Shown: positions 43,530 to 55,008 of the stretch, in pieces
Layout of the letters: each line of letters begins with the position of its first letter
How positions within the stretch are numbered: the stretch's first letter is position 1
Assembly: GCF_009601025.1 (NCBI RefSeq)
Contig: NZ_WIVE01000010.1
Coordinates: forward strand, 19,681-83,680
Length of the DNA: 64,000 nt
Direction: 5' to 3'
Source: Roseospira navarrensis
Lineage (GTDB): Bacteria; Pseudomonadota; Alphaproteobacteria; Rhodospirillales; Rhodospirillaceae
Notes under the pieces: model-generated
The model's database searches: none
The model's input: only the letters and a program-made list of their open reading frames with translations
What the model was told of the DNA's origin: nothing
Program-made: the position numbers and the translations under genes

Positions 43530-45290
43530 CTACAGGTCTTTCACCAGCTTTTCGTAGGCCTTCCGGAACTCACGGTTGAACCGGCTGTCGAAGTCCTCGG
43601 CCGCTTCGTCCGCAAGCTCCCTGTAGTGACTTTCGTACAGCTCCCACAACTTTGCCTTGCGACCGCCGGACAGCAGGCCGCCGAGTCCACCCTGGCGCCC
43701 CTCCAGCCGGCTTTCCAGCGCGGCCGGATCGAACGCGGACAAGACCGCCCGGATGGCGGCGCTGGAGCCGGCCATGGTGGCGATCTCGTGGCCGCGCAGG
43801 TCCCGGAACGCCTCCTGAGCGGCGGCCTTGCCGTCCATGTAGGCGCCGGCGGGCGGGGCCAGCAGGCGCTCCAACGCCTCCTGCGCATTGACAGAGAACT
43901 TGAGCGCGTTGTTGCCCTTGGCGCGGATCATGGTCTGCTCGGCCCGCATCTCGCTCTTGAGCGTGGCCCGGGCCGCCAGCAGGTCGCGCACGCCGTCGGT
44001 CATCACGGCCAGCAGCGCGCCGGCGGTTTCGAACAGGGCCTCGGGGGACTGACCGTGTGGCAGCGCGGGAAGATCGGCGCCGCGCAAAAAGGCATCCACG
44101 AGGGCCTGGGCGCCGGCCGTGTCCACCGCCCCGGTGGCGGCGGACGCCGGGGCCGGCGGCTTCGGGGGGCTTTGCGGGGCGGTGGGGCGCGGCCCGGTGG
44201 GGGGCGGCGTGCCGGCCGCCTCCCCGGGGGGCGGCGTGGGCGGACTCGGCCGCAAGCCGCCGAACGGGCCGGCGGCCGTCCCCGGGTCGTCGCCATCGGC
44301 GAAGGGATCAGCGCCCGATGCCGGCGTGGCGGGCGTGGGACGCGCAGGGGGCGCAGAGGGCGCAGCGCGCGCCGGCGGGGCCTCGGCCTTGCCCGCATCG
44401 CGGTCTGGGCGCGCCGGCGGCGCATCCCCGCCCAACGGATCGGCGCCCAGCAGCGCGTCCAGATCGTCCGGGTCGTCCGGTGCCCCGCCGTTGGTCTCGG
44501 CGGGGGGCGGTTCGGCGGGAGGCGGCTCGGCGGGGGGAGGCGCCTGCGGGCGGCGCCCGAACGCCCCACCGCCGGAGTCGGCCGGGTCTCTGTCCGGCCC
44601 GGCCTTGCGTCCGGACCCGCCGCCCGGGGTCAGCGGCGCATCGCCGAGCAGGGCGTCCAGGTCGGCATCCCAGTCGTCGCCCAGCACCTTCGGCGCCGGC
44701 TGATGCTGCACCCGCTGGATGGGCATGCTGTCCCGCTCGGACGGAATGTGATCCGACGGCGTGGCCGGCGCCCGCGGCCGCCTGGCCGGCCGGATGGGAT
44801 CGTCGTTCCAGTCCGACTGGTCGTCCAGGGGCGACAGGTCGTCGGTGTCGCTTCCGATGTCCCGGTCGGCGGTCGGATCATGGCCGTAATAGGTCTTGTC
44901 CTCGAACTCGGGCCAGGCCGAACGGTCGCGCTGATAATCCACCACGTCCGATCGCTCGACGTCGTCGTCGATGGTGGCCCGCAGTTCATAGGCCCCCAGG
45001 CGCAGCACGTCGCCCTGGTTCAGCACCACCGTGCTGCCACGTCCGATCGGCTGGTCGGCGCTGTTGACGAAGACCCCGTTGGTGCTGGTGTCCGTCACCA
45101 CGAAAGCGTCGCCGGTGTAGGCGATCTCGCAGTGCTGTTTCGAAAGATGGCGCTCCGGATCGGCCAGGATCCAGTCGTTGTCCGGGCCGCGCCCGACGGT
45201 GAGCGCCCCGCTTTCCAGGGTCCGGGTCTCGCCGCGCGGCGTTCCGCCGGTCGGCGAGACGGCAAGAACAAGGGACAGCTTCGCTCCCAT
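43530..45290 (-). CDS. tagH: Type VI secretion FHA-domain protein TagH/Fha
   Basis: A 586-residue protein. An N-terminal FHA domain (about 25-105) has GRGPDNDWILADPERHLSKQ and TSTNGVFVN. A long Pro/Asp-rich disordered linker (about 130-385) follows, and then a C-terminal TagH/ImpI domain with DLRGHEIATMAGSSAAI and a charged tail (YESHYRELADEAAEDFDS). Fha proteins bind phosphothreonine and control T6SS assembly with the PpkA/PppA pair. No kinase or phosphatase gene is in this window. It lies between DUF6931 and tssJ. Confidence 0.92.
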   Translation of the reverse strand: MGAKLSLVLAVSPTGGTPRGETRTLESGALTVGRGPDNDWILADPERHLSKQHCEIAYTGDAFVVTDTSTNGVFVNSADQPIGRGSTVVLNQGDVLRLGAYELRATIDDDVERSDVVDYQRDRSAWPEFEDKTYYGHDPTADRDIGSDTDDLSPLDDQSDWNDDPIRPARRPRAPATPSDHIPSERDSMPIQRVQHQPAPKVLGDDWDADLDALLGDAPLTPGGGSGRKAGPDRDPADSGGGAFGRRPQAPPPAEPPPAEPPPAETNGGAPDDPDDLDALLGADPLGGDAPPARPDRDAGKAEAPPARAAPSAPPARPTPATPASGADPFADGDDPGTAAGPFGGLRPSPPTPPPGEAAGTPPPTGPRPTAPQSPPKPPAPASAATGAVDTAGAQALVDAFLRGADLPALPHGQSPEALFETAGALLAVMTDGVRDLLAARATLKSEMRAEQTMIRAKGNNALKFSVNAQEALERLLAPPAGAYMDGKAAAQEAFRDLRGHEIATMAGSSAAIRAVLSAFDPAALESRLEGRQGGLGGLLSGGRKAKLWELYESHYRELADEAAEDFDSRFNREFRKAYEKLVKDL

Positions 45291-45331
45291 GGATGCTCCC
45301 GTTGCCTCCGTGCGCCGGGGGGTGTTGCGGG

Positions 45332-46018
45332 TCAGCGCCCCGGGGCCGGTGGTCCGGTCGCGCCGTCCTCCAGGGCCCCGGTTCCGCCCCGCGCGATGTC
45401 GCGGCCCTGCGCCAGATAGCGCCGGTACCGCTCGGGGGCCGTCACCGGATCACGCATGACGGCGGACAGCACCACGGCGTGACCCACCACGCTCGCCGTC
45501 AGGCTCTCTTCCGGCGGGACCGCCTGAACCTCGGCCGTCACCTCGGGCGGCACCAGCGTTCCACCGCTCCAGGCGGCGGCCAGCGCCGCCAGCGCCGCCG
45601 GACTGTCCGCGCGGACCCCCTGGGCTGCACGGTAACAGGCGATGCGCCGTTCCTCCACCGGCTTGTAGACCCAGGCTTCCGCCGCCTCCAGGCAGTCGGA
45701 CGACCCGGCCGGCACGTCGGCGGGCGCGGCCAGCCCCGCGACCAGACCCATGGCGTGGCGGGCGGCGAGGCAGGCCCACCACACCGCCTCCCGCTTGGGC
45801 AGGGCGAAGGCGAGCAGGCGCACGGCCTCCACCGGCCGGTCCGCGCGGGCGAGGTCCTCGATCACGGATTCGGGCGGCGCCTCGGCCAACGAGTCGGCGG
45901 CCTCGCCCAGGATATCGGTGGCCGTGTCCGGCGGCATGCCGAGGTCCGCCACGCGGGTGGCCTTCACCTTGCGCCAGCGTGCCGGATCCGCCCCGTCGGC
46001 CTCAGTCTCGCCGGCCAT
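45332..46018 (-). CDS. DUF6931-type T6SS-associated protein
   Basis: A 228-residue soluble protein between vgrG and the FHA gene. Its centre, PKREAVWWACLAARHAMGL followed by CLEAAEAWVYKPVEERR, is the recognisable block of the DUF6931 proteins in alphaproteobacterial T6SS loci. The protein is helical and Ala-rich with a disordered Pro-rich tail. No catalytic residue pattern is evident. Its fixed place in such loci suggests a structural or regulatory accessory role, but the family is uncharacterised. ATG 46018. Confidence 0.75.
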   Translation of the reverse strand: MAGETEADGADPARWRKVKATRVADLGMPPDTATDILGEAADSLAEAPPESVIEDLARADRPVEAVRLLAFALPKREAVWWACLAARHAMGLVAGLAAPADVPAGSSDCLEAAEAWVYKPVEERRIACYRAAQGVRADSPAALAALAAAWSGGTLVPPEVTAEVQAVPPEESLTASVVGHAVVLSAVMRDPVTAPERYRRYLAQGRDIARGGTGALEDGATGPPAPGR

Positions 46019-46085
46019 CGCCGCTCCCCGCTCGTTGCCCCGTCATCGCACCGTCTTCACCCAGTCTGGGCCCCGGACCGCCCGG

Positions 46086-48017
46086 TCAGTTGATCATGAT
46101 GATGCCGCCCTTCAGGGTCAGCATGGCATCGCCCTTGACCGTGGTCATCATGCCTTTGACCTCGGTCGTGATCTGGCCCTGAATGCTGATCTGCATGCCC
46201 TTGATGGTCACGCCCATCTGGGTGAGTTCCACCGAGCTTTGCCCGACCTTCAGCAGGATCTTCTGCATGGCCTCCAGCTCGCTCTTGCCGAGGCGCACGT
46301 CGGTCCGCTGGTTGCCCATCTTGACGTCGAGGGTCTCGTTGCCCATCCCGATGGTGACCTTGCGGTTGCCCTGATCGATGTCGATCGTCTCGTTGCCGGT
46401 CTTGACGGTTTCCGTGCGGTGACGCTCGATCTCGATGGTCTGGTCACGGCCCACTTCAAGCGTGTCGTCGTTCTCCACCACCCGGTCCATGTCCTTCTCG
46501 GCGTGGACATAGACCTGCTCCGAGCCCATCTTGTCCTCGAAGCGGATCTCGTTGAAGTTGTCGGCGCCGCCGCCCATTGAACTGCGGGTCTTGAACCCGC
46601 TCTGGGTCTTGTTGCCGGGCAGGCTGTACGGGACGGTGTTCTCGGCGTTGTAGACATAGCCCGTGATGATGGGCCGGTCGGCGTCGCCCTCGAAGAAATC
46701 GACGATCACTTCCATGCCGATGCGCGGAATGAAGATGCCGCCCCAGTTCTTGCCGGCCCAGGGCTGGGAGACGCGCACCCAGCACGAGCTTTTCTCGTCG
46801 TCCTGGCCCTCGCGGTCCCAATGGAACTGGATCTTCACGCGGCCGTATTCGTCGGTGTAGATCTCCTCGCCCGACGGCCCGACCACCACGGCGGTCTGCG
46901 GCCCGGCGATGACCGGCTTGTGGACCGGGCGATCCGGGCGGTAGACCACATCGGCGGGCACGCACAGAAAGCTGTTCTCGTACTCGGGCGGGTCGGCCTG
47001 CCCGGAAATGTGGGTGTAGTCGCGCGCCCGATGGATGACCCGGATCAGGGCGTGGGGCTCGTTCTTCTCGCCCTCCACCTCGTGTTCGGTCAGCGTGAAC
47101 TTGGCGCCGGCATAGAAGCCCGGGCAGAAACTGTCGCCCTCGATCAGGCTGAAGTCGCGCTCCATCAACTCCATGCGCTTGCGGGTCAGGGCATCGCCGC
47201 GCCCCTTCTCGTAGTAGCGGCCCGGGTAATCGTAGACCTCCCACTTGTCCATCCCGGGAATATTCTTGATGGTGGTGGTCGTGGTCGTCAGATCCGTCGT
47301 GGGCTTGATGAAGTCGTAGTCGCGCTGCGTCCACTTGCCGGTGATGAAGTTGTCGACCGGCTCCCAGCGCGTGATGATGTCCACCATCGTCTTCTGGGCC
47401 CGGAACGCAATCGCGTCGTCGAAGGTGTCCCCATAGCCGTTGGCGCTGTCGCCCACGACCATGGTGTTGCCGCTCTCTTCATGCTTGAAATAATAATACA
47501 AGCCCTCCTCGGCCATGAGGCGGGTGACGAAGTCATAATCCGTTTCGCGGTATTGAACACAGTATTTGCGAGCCGGCGGAGAACTCTTGACGCCGCCGAA
47601 ATCGAAATCGGTAAACCCGTGATCCTGGAAGATCGATTCGATGATCTGAATCGCGGTCTTGTCCTGGAACACGCGGCTGTCGCTGGTCAGGGTCAGGAAC
47701 CACAGCCAGGGCCGGATCTCCAGGTTGTAGTAGCGATAATTGCGCGTGTACATCGGCCCGGCCCCGAAGCGGGTGACGAGCCCGGAGAAATAGCGCGGGG
47801 TTTCCGAATCGGGGCGCTGGACGATGCCGGTGACCCGCTTGCCCAGGATCTCCTTGGCCTCCACATCCACACGCGGCGAGAGCATCTCGAACTGGAAGCT
47901 GAACAGGTCGGAGACCCCCTCCTCGCCGTCCAGGCGGGTGAGGATCATGACATCCTTGCCCAGCGGCGTCCGCAGCCGCAGATACCGTTCGCCTTCGTCG
48001 ATCCGTAGTTCGCTCAT
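46086..48017 (-). CDS. vgrG: Type VI secretion spike protein VgrG (TssI)
   Basis: A 643-residue protein with the gp27-like N-terminal region (RYLRLRTPLGKDVMILTR to about 370), the OB-fold gp5 part (GRVKIQFHWDREGQ, RVSQPWAGKNWG, DFFEGDADRPIITG) and a C-terminal beta-helix. The beta-helix repeats show clearly, for example ETIDIDQGNRKVTIGMGNET. It ends after MLTLKGGIIMIN without an effector extension, so it is a structural rather than evolved VgrG. No PAAR or adaptor gene follows. It is separated from hcp by a strong hairpin. Confidence 0.96.
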   Translation of the reverse strand: MSELRIDEGERYLRLRTPLGKDVMILTRLDGEEGVSDLFSFQFEMLSPRVDVEAKEILGKRVTGIVQRPDSETPRYFSGLVTRFGAGPMYTRNYRYYNLEIRPWLWFLTLTSDSRVFQDKTAIQIIESIFQDHGFTDFDFGGVKSSPPARKYCVQYRETDYDFVTRLMAEEGLYYYFKHEESGNTMVVGDSANGYGDTFDDAIAFRAQKTMVDIITRWEPVDNFITGKWTQRDYDFIKPTTDLTTTTTTIKNIPGMDKWEVYDYPGRYYEKGRGDALTRKRMELMERDFSLIEGDSFCPGFYAGAKFTLTEHEVEGEKNEPHALIRVIHRARDYTHISGQADPPEYENSFLCVPADVVYRPDRPVHKPVIAGPQTAVVVGPSGEEIYTDEYGRVKIQFHWDREGQDDEKSSCWVRVSQPWAGKNWGGIFIPRIGMEVIVDFFEGDADRPIITGYVYNAENTVPYSLPGNKTQSGFKTRSSMGGGADNFNEIRFEDKMGSEQVYVHAEKDMDRVVENDDTLEVGRDQTIEIERHRTETVKTGNETIDIDQGNRKVTIGMGNETLDVKMGNQRTDVRLGKSELEAMQKILLKVGQSSVELTQMGVTIKGMQISIQGQITTEVKGMMTTVKGDAMLTLKGGIIMIN

Positions 48018-48073
48018 GCGCCTGTCCAGTGCCTCGGGTCCGATGCGCCCCCCACCCGGGGCAGCGCGTCAGG

Positions 48074-48125
48074 CGCCCCGGGCGGCAATCCGCCGGACAT
48101 GACGTCCGGCGGTCCGCCCGGGGGC
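48074..48125 (-). terminator. Two-tier hairpin between hcp and vgrG
   Basis: An inner perfect 9-bp stem (CCGCCGGAC/GTCCGGCGG, loop ATGAC) sits on an outer 10-bp stem (CCCCGGGCGG with CCGCCCGGGG), separated by one to four unpaired bases. It lies eight bases after the hcp stop. It lacks a T-run, so it more likely stabilises hcp mRNA or causes partial termination than a full stop. Confidence 0.6.
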
Positions 48126-48132
48126 TCCGACA

Positions 48133-48606
48133 TCAGCCGCCCTTGGTCGTGGCCATGTCGTACCAGGCGCTGGAGGGCGTGCCCTTGCCCTTCTCATCGT
48201 AGGCGATGTGCTTGTATTCCATCTTGGTGAAGTTGAACGACACCGACTCCACCGGACGATCGCCGCCGGTGGACATGCTGTAGGCGCTCACCAGCGTGTT
48301 GTAGAGCTTGTACTCGGCGTAGGTGCGGCCCGGCTTGCCGGTCGAGACCAGATGGATCAGGCAGTCCTTGCCCTCGTTGCCCGTGCAGGCGTCCTGGAAC
48401 AGGGACACCGAGGCGACGTCCATGGTCTGCGTGATGGTGACTTCCGAAATCTGCGGCTCGGACGCTTCGCGGTTCTGAGCCGAGCCCGACGGCGTCGCGA
48501 TCGCGCGGCCCACACCCCACTGCAGGCTGGCCACGTCGAGCCAGTCCTTGTGATCCTGTTGGGTAGCGTTGCCCTTGATGTTGCCCAGTTTCACGTAAAT
48601 TGCCAT
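48133..48606 (-). CDS. hcp: Type VI secretion tube protein Hcp (TssD)
   Basis: A 157-residue Hcp, normal length. AIYVKLGNIKGNATQQDHKD at the N-terminus and the EVTITQTMDVASVSLFQDA and VESVSFNFTKMEYKH strands are characteristic. Hexameric rings stack to form the inner tube, which is propelled by the sheath. ATG 48606 has AGGGAG upstream. The stable intercistronic hairpin downstream fits the usual high level of hcp over vgrG. Confidence 0.96.
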   Translation of the reverse strand: MAIYVKLGNIKGNATQQDHKDWLDVASLQWGVGRAIATPSGSAQNREASEPQISEVTITQTMDVASVSLFQDACTGNEGKDCLIHLVSTGKPGRTYAEYKLYNTLVSAYSMSTGGDRPVESVSFNFTKMEYKHIAYDEKGKGTPSSAWYDMATTKGG

Positions 48607-48780
48607 GACCCAGCTCCCTGATGATGTTGTCGTAACCGAAGGGACTTTTAGGTGAGACGGAAAACCGCCTGGGTAGGAACCTTGCTCCCAACGCTGGAAG
48701 CACCCGCCGCCCCGATCCGCCGCCCGACCCCGGCGACGCCCCTTGCGGGGATGGTGCGGCCTGCCCGGCCGGGGACGCCC

Positions 48781-51513
<2,733 letters not shown>

Positions 51514-51749
51514 GGCGCGGTCCCTCTTGTGGCTGACCGTGTGTGGCCGCGGGGTTGCATTTCCAGGCAAGCAGGACACGGGACGCCGCATGACTGCGGC
51601 CCAAGAGCCAGACCCGAGCGCGGCCCCCCAACCCTACTCGTGAACTCGGATATTCGCACAAACGGAACGGAACTTCGAGCAGAACTGTACAAACGATCTT
51701 TTCGACCCCAAGGCGAGCCCGGCCGATGGTCGGGATCCGGCCGCGCGCC
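51514..51749. other. Upstream region of the T6SS block
   Basis: 236 bases upstream of clpV that should carry the main T6SS promoter. The part at 51630-51700 is relatively AT-rich (CTCGTGAACTCGGATATTCG, GTACAAACGATC). No sigma-54 -24/-12 box was recognised. Nothing coding. Confidence 0.35.
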
Positions 51750-52241
51750 CTACCCCCCGGACGCGGCCGGCAGCGGCCGGCAGCCATGACGCACGACACC
51801 CAGACCGGGCACGGGCGCCTCGATGACCACATCCCCGTCAGGCGGCAGAAGCTGCCAGACGGGCTCCAGAATGAACGGACAATGCAGCGCGAACCAGTCC
51901 GACCGGAGGCCCGACGCCATCCGCTCCAGATCCTTGGCCCATCGCGGATCGATCGTCAATCGCACAACGATGACCGGCGCCCGGTCCAGAACCTCGGCGA
52001 TCTCCGCCACCGAACAGACCGGCGCGCCAGGTTCCAGATAGTGCGATCGGGCCCAGGCCAGGGCCGACGACGGCGACCCGCCGGACGCGCCCGGTTCGGC
52101 CGACGCCGCCCCGACGCCGAACAACACGGACAGCACGGACAGCACGGACAACAGGGCCAGACTCAGGCGGGCGACACCCGGACGACCGGACCCGACCGGG
52201 CGCGGCCACGGGGCAACGGGTGATGGATCCGGGATTGGCAT
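51750..52241 (-). CDS. Hypothetical exported protein
   Basis: A 163-residue protein. After a Pro/Arg-rich start, a hydrophobic signal core contains LSVLSVLSVLF, encoded by three exact or near-exact 9-base repeats (52125-52151), and is followed by ASAEPGAS. The mature part of about 110 residues has two or three cysteines (PVCSVAEIAEVL, FALHCPF, RHGCRP), consistent with a periplasmic disulfide protein. No family recognised. ATG 52241 follows GGGGGGAC. It is upstream of the T6SS block on the same strand but 236 bases away, so it is probably a separate transcript. Confidence 0.6.
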   Translation of the reverse strand: MPIPDPSPVAPWPRPVGSGRPGVARLSLALLSVLSVLSVLFGVGAASAEPGASGGSPSSALAWARSHYLEPGAPVCSVAEIAEVLDRAPVIVVRLTIDPRWAKDLERMASGLRSDWFALHCPFILEPVWQLLPPDGDVVIEAPVPGLGVVRHGCRPLPAASGG

Positions 52242-52335
52242 GGCGTCCCCCCACGCAGGCCCCCGTTTGGGCCTCAGCGATCAGGGTAGCGGAGAGTCGC
52301 GCGTGTGGGGAGTCCGGTGAACCGGGTCGATCCGC

Positions 52336-53583
52336 TCAGCGATCGGCGCGGTAGGGTGTGAGGTCCAGGTTCGGCGTCCGCCCGGAGAGCAGGCCCGCCA
52401 CCAGCCGCCCCGTGGCCGGCCCCGCCGTCAGGCCCACATGCTGATGCCCGTAGGCCGCGATGACCCGCCGGCTGCCCGGCAGCGCCCCGATCACCGGCAG
52501 GCTGTCGCTGGTGGTGGGGCGGGGCCCCATCCAGGGAGTCGCGGTCTCGTGGCGCAGGTCCGGGAACAGCTCGCAGACCCCCCGCGTGAGCACGCCCTCC
52601 GGCGCGCGTGACGGCGGCGCGTTCAGGTGCGCGAACTCGGCCAGCCCGGCCAGGCGGACCCGCCCCGCCATGGGGACCAGCACCATCATGCGTTCGGCAT
52701 CCATCAGCGGATGACGCGGGCCGCCCTGGGCCTGGGCCAGATCCACGTGATAGCCGCGCTCCGCCGCCAGCGGCACCGTGGCCCCCAGCGGCGCGGCCAG
52801 CCGATGCGACCACGCGCCGGCCGCCAGCACCACATGCCCGGCGCGCAGATCCGCGCCCTCGGTGCGCAACGTCACCCCGGTGTCGTCCGGCACCAGCGCG
52901 GTGACAGCGGCCCGCTCCAGGCGGCCGCCGGCGGCGCGGAAGGCGTCGGCCAGCGCGGAAACATAGGCCCCCGGGTCGGCGATGACGGCGTGTCCAGGCA
53001 TGGCGGCCCCGAACCGGCGGGCGTCGGACAGGCCGGGCTCGCGCGCGCGCAGCGCCTCGCCCTCCAGCTCGGTCCAGGCGATCCCCATGGCCCGCCGCGT
53101 GTCCCAGGTCAGGCGGTCGGCCAGAAAGGCGCGGCGGTCGCGGTAGAGGTAGAGATAGTCGGTGGGTCGGATGTACCGGGCGGCCGGCGTGTCCGCCGCC
53201 AGCGCCTGGTGCTGGTCCACGCTGTCCAGCAGCAGCGGCGCCAGGGCCCGCACCGCCGCCTCGACGCGGGCCGGCGCGGCACTCGCGATGAAGCGGCGCA
53301 TCCAGGGCAACAGCCCCGGCAGGGACGCCGGCCGCAGGAACAGCGGTCCGTCGCGGGACAGCAGCATCCCCGGGGCGCCGCGCCACAAGCCCGGCTTCGC
53401 CACCGGCAGCAGGGCACAGCGGGCCAGGATCCCGCCGTTGCCGAACGAGGCCCCGGCCGCCGGTCCCTCCCGATCGATCAGGACCACGTCATGCCCCAGC
53501 CGTCGCAGATGCAGCGCGGCGGCGACCCCGACGATGCCCGCCCCGACGACGGCAATGGTCGCCGATGCGGGCGCCCCGGTCAT
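52336..53583 (-). CDS. FAD-dependent oxidoreductase, D-amino-acid dehydrogenase (DadA) type
   Basis: A 415-residue DAO-family flavoprotein. The N-terminal dinucleotide fold is IAVVGAGIVGVAAALHLRRL with the acidic end of strand 2 in LIDREGPA. The FGNGGILARC segment is typical of DadA-like enzymes, and the C-terminal GHQHVGLTAGPATGRLVA closes the FAD site. It would oxidise D-amino acids, or a related secondary amine, to keto acids and pass electrons to the membrane chain. ATG 53583 overlaps the IalB-family stop by four bases. Substrate not readable. Confidence 0.88.
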   Translation of the reverse strand: MTGAPASATIAVVGAGIVGVAAALHLRRLGHDVVLIDREGPAAGASFGNGGILARCALLPVAKPGLWRGAPGMLLSRDGPLFLRPASLPGLLPWMRRFIASAAPARVEAAVRALAPLLLDSVDQHQALAADTPAARYIRPTDYLYLYRDRRAFLADRLTWDTRRAMGIAWTELEGEALRAREPGLSDARRFGAAMPGHAVIADPGAYVSALADAFRAAGGRLERAAVTALVPDDTGVTLRTEGADLRAGHVVLAAGAWSHRLAAPLGATVPLAAERGYHVDLAQAQGGPRHPLMDAERMMVLVPMAGRVRLAGLAEFAHLNAPPSRAPEGVLTRGVCELFPDLRHETATPWMGPRPTTSDSLPVIGALPGSRRVIAAYGHQHVGLTAGPATGRLVAGLLSGRTPNLDLTPYRADR

Positions 53584-54104
53584 GGGCAGGCGCTCGAAAT
53601 GGCCGAATGCGCGTTGGTGAAGCCCATCAGGGAGTAGCTGTCCGTGGTCAGGGTGCCGCGCGACGAAGTCCCCTTCACCACCATCTGGCTGCCGGCCTTC
53701 ATGGCGTCCACCAGCTTGGCGTCGTCCTCGTCATAGGCCCAGGCGGCGTCGCCATGGGTGAACAGCGTGAAGTCGCGCCGGCCATCGACGCTGACGCTGA
53801 CCTCGCTGCCGTCCTTGAACTCGTAGCCCGCGATGAAGCTCACCACGTTGCGGGCCCCCTCCGCCGGCCGATGGCTGACGATCGCGAACACCTCGTCGCG
53901 CCGGGTGTAGTTGCCCTCTTCCTCGGTCGGGCGGGTGGCCACATAGCACACCGTGTTGCCCCCCTCGTCGTGGGTATAGGCGGTCCAGTCCCGGAACTTG
54001 CCGATCGTCTTGACCTCCTGCGCCTGTGCCGGCGGCATCACCATGGCCATGGCGATTCCCGCCAGCACCGCGAGGGCGGGCAGACCGCGCGTGGATACCA
54101 TCAT
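53580..54104 (-). CDS. Invasion-associated locus B (IalB) family protein
   Basis: A 174-residue exported protein. Signal peptide about 1-29 (ALAVLAGIAMAMVMPPAQAQ), then the IalB domain with KFRDWTAYTHDEGGNTVCYV, a lone Cys pair (VCY and the last-but-one SACP), FIAGYEFKDGSEVSVSVDGR and SSRGTLTTDSYSLMGFT. IalB-family proteins are widespread in Alphaproteobacteria; the Bartonella member aids invasion, but free-living species use them in the envelope for unknown purposes. AGGAGG precedes ATG 54104 (ATG 54101 is also possible). Confidence 0.9.
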   Translation of the reverse strand: MMVSTRGLPALAVLAGIAMAMVMPPAQAQEVKTIGKFRDWTAYTHDEGGNTVCYVATRPTEEEGNYTRRDEVFAIVSHRPAEGARNVVSFIAGYEFKDGSEVSVSVDGRRDFTLFTHGDAAWAYDEDDAKLVDAMKAGSQMVVKGTSSRGTLTTDSYSLMGFTNAHSAISSACP

Positions 54105-54338
54105 CGCTGTCGATCCTCCTGGATGGACGGCCCCGAAGCGGTCCGCCTGACCGGCGCAGGCGGCGCGCGAGGGGAGAAAAAGTTGAACACAACCACTCAT
54201 ATGGACGCGGAGGCACCGGCCGTCCGGCGCCGGTTCGGGGCACGCCTCGGCCCCGCGCCGCCGCCCCCCTAGCCAGCGCGCGGACAGACTGTGCCCCGAG
54301 GCACTGCCCGGATCAACCCTTGAACATGGCGTCCGGTG

Positions 54339-54962
54339 CTATGCCCCGCCGGCCCCGCCCCGGGTCCGGCCATCGGTCTCCAGCGCCTCCGTCTCGGCCA
54401 GCTCGGCCAGCGGCGGCGGCGCCCGGTGCGCCTGCATGGCGCGGAACGTGGGGCCGCCGTGCACATGCGCCGGTCGCGCCTCGCGCGGCCCCCCCTCGCC
54501 CACGGGCCGGGGGGCGAACTGCCCCCGGCTGATGAGGCGATCATACATCACCAGGGCGCCCGCAAGACCGAGGTTGAGCGAGAACCGCGTCGGAATTTTG
54601 ACGATGTGGTCGCAGCGCGCCGCCATCTCCGGGGAGAGGCCGTGGCGCTCCGCCCCCAGAACATAGGCGGCGCGCACCGGATGGCGGAAGCTGGGCAGCT
54701 CGATGGAATCCTCGAACAGTTCGATCCCCACCAGCCGGCAGCCCTCGGGCAGCACCAGCGAGGCGGCGTCGGGAAAGGTGTAGAACGGCATCTGCCCCAG
54801 GCTGTCGGATGTATCGGTGGCGTGCGCCTGCCGCCGGGCATAGCTGGCGGCGACGGTGAACACGAACCCGGCCCCGAACGCATGGGCGGAGCGGAACACC
54901 GCGCCCACGTTGTAGGGCTTGCTGATCCGCTCGACGCCGATCCCGAAATAGCCACGCATCAT
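54339..54962 (-). CDS. SpoU/TrmH-family RNA 2'-O-ribose methyltransferase
   Basis: A 207-residue SPOUT-fold enzyme. The three SpoU motifs are present: motif 1 KPYNVGAVFRSAHAFGA, motif 2 VLGAERHGLSPE and motif 3 IPTRFSLNLGLAGALVMYD, which forms the SAM knot. It methylates a ribose 2'-OH in tRNA or rRNA; the target cannot be told. A disordered Arg/Pro-rich tail of about 45 residues follows the knot. ATG 54962 has GGAG upstream. LysE lies just upstream on the same strand. Confidence 0.9.
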   Translation of the reverse strand: MMRGYFGIGVERISKPYNVGAVFRSAHAFGAGFVFTVAASYARRQAHATDTSDSLGQMPFYTFPDAASLVLPEGCRLVGIELFEDSIELPSFRHPVRAAYVLGAERHGLSPEMAARCDHIVKIPTRFSLNLGLAGALVMYDRLISRGQFAPRPVGEGGPREARPAHVHGGPTFRAMQAHRAPPPLAELAETEALETDGRTRGGAGGA

Positions 54963-55008
54963 CCCTGCTCCAAACGATCCCTTCTCTGACGGGGCGGTTC
55001 CGGGGGCG

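Noticed and set aside
46086..48017. An effector domain fused to VgrG
   Set aside because: The C-terminus is only the beta-helix repeat ending at KGGIIMIN; nothing follows the structural core.
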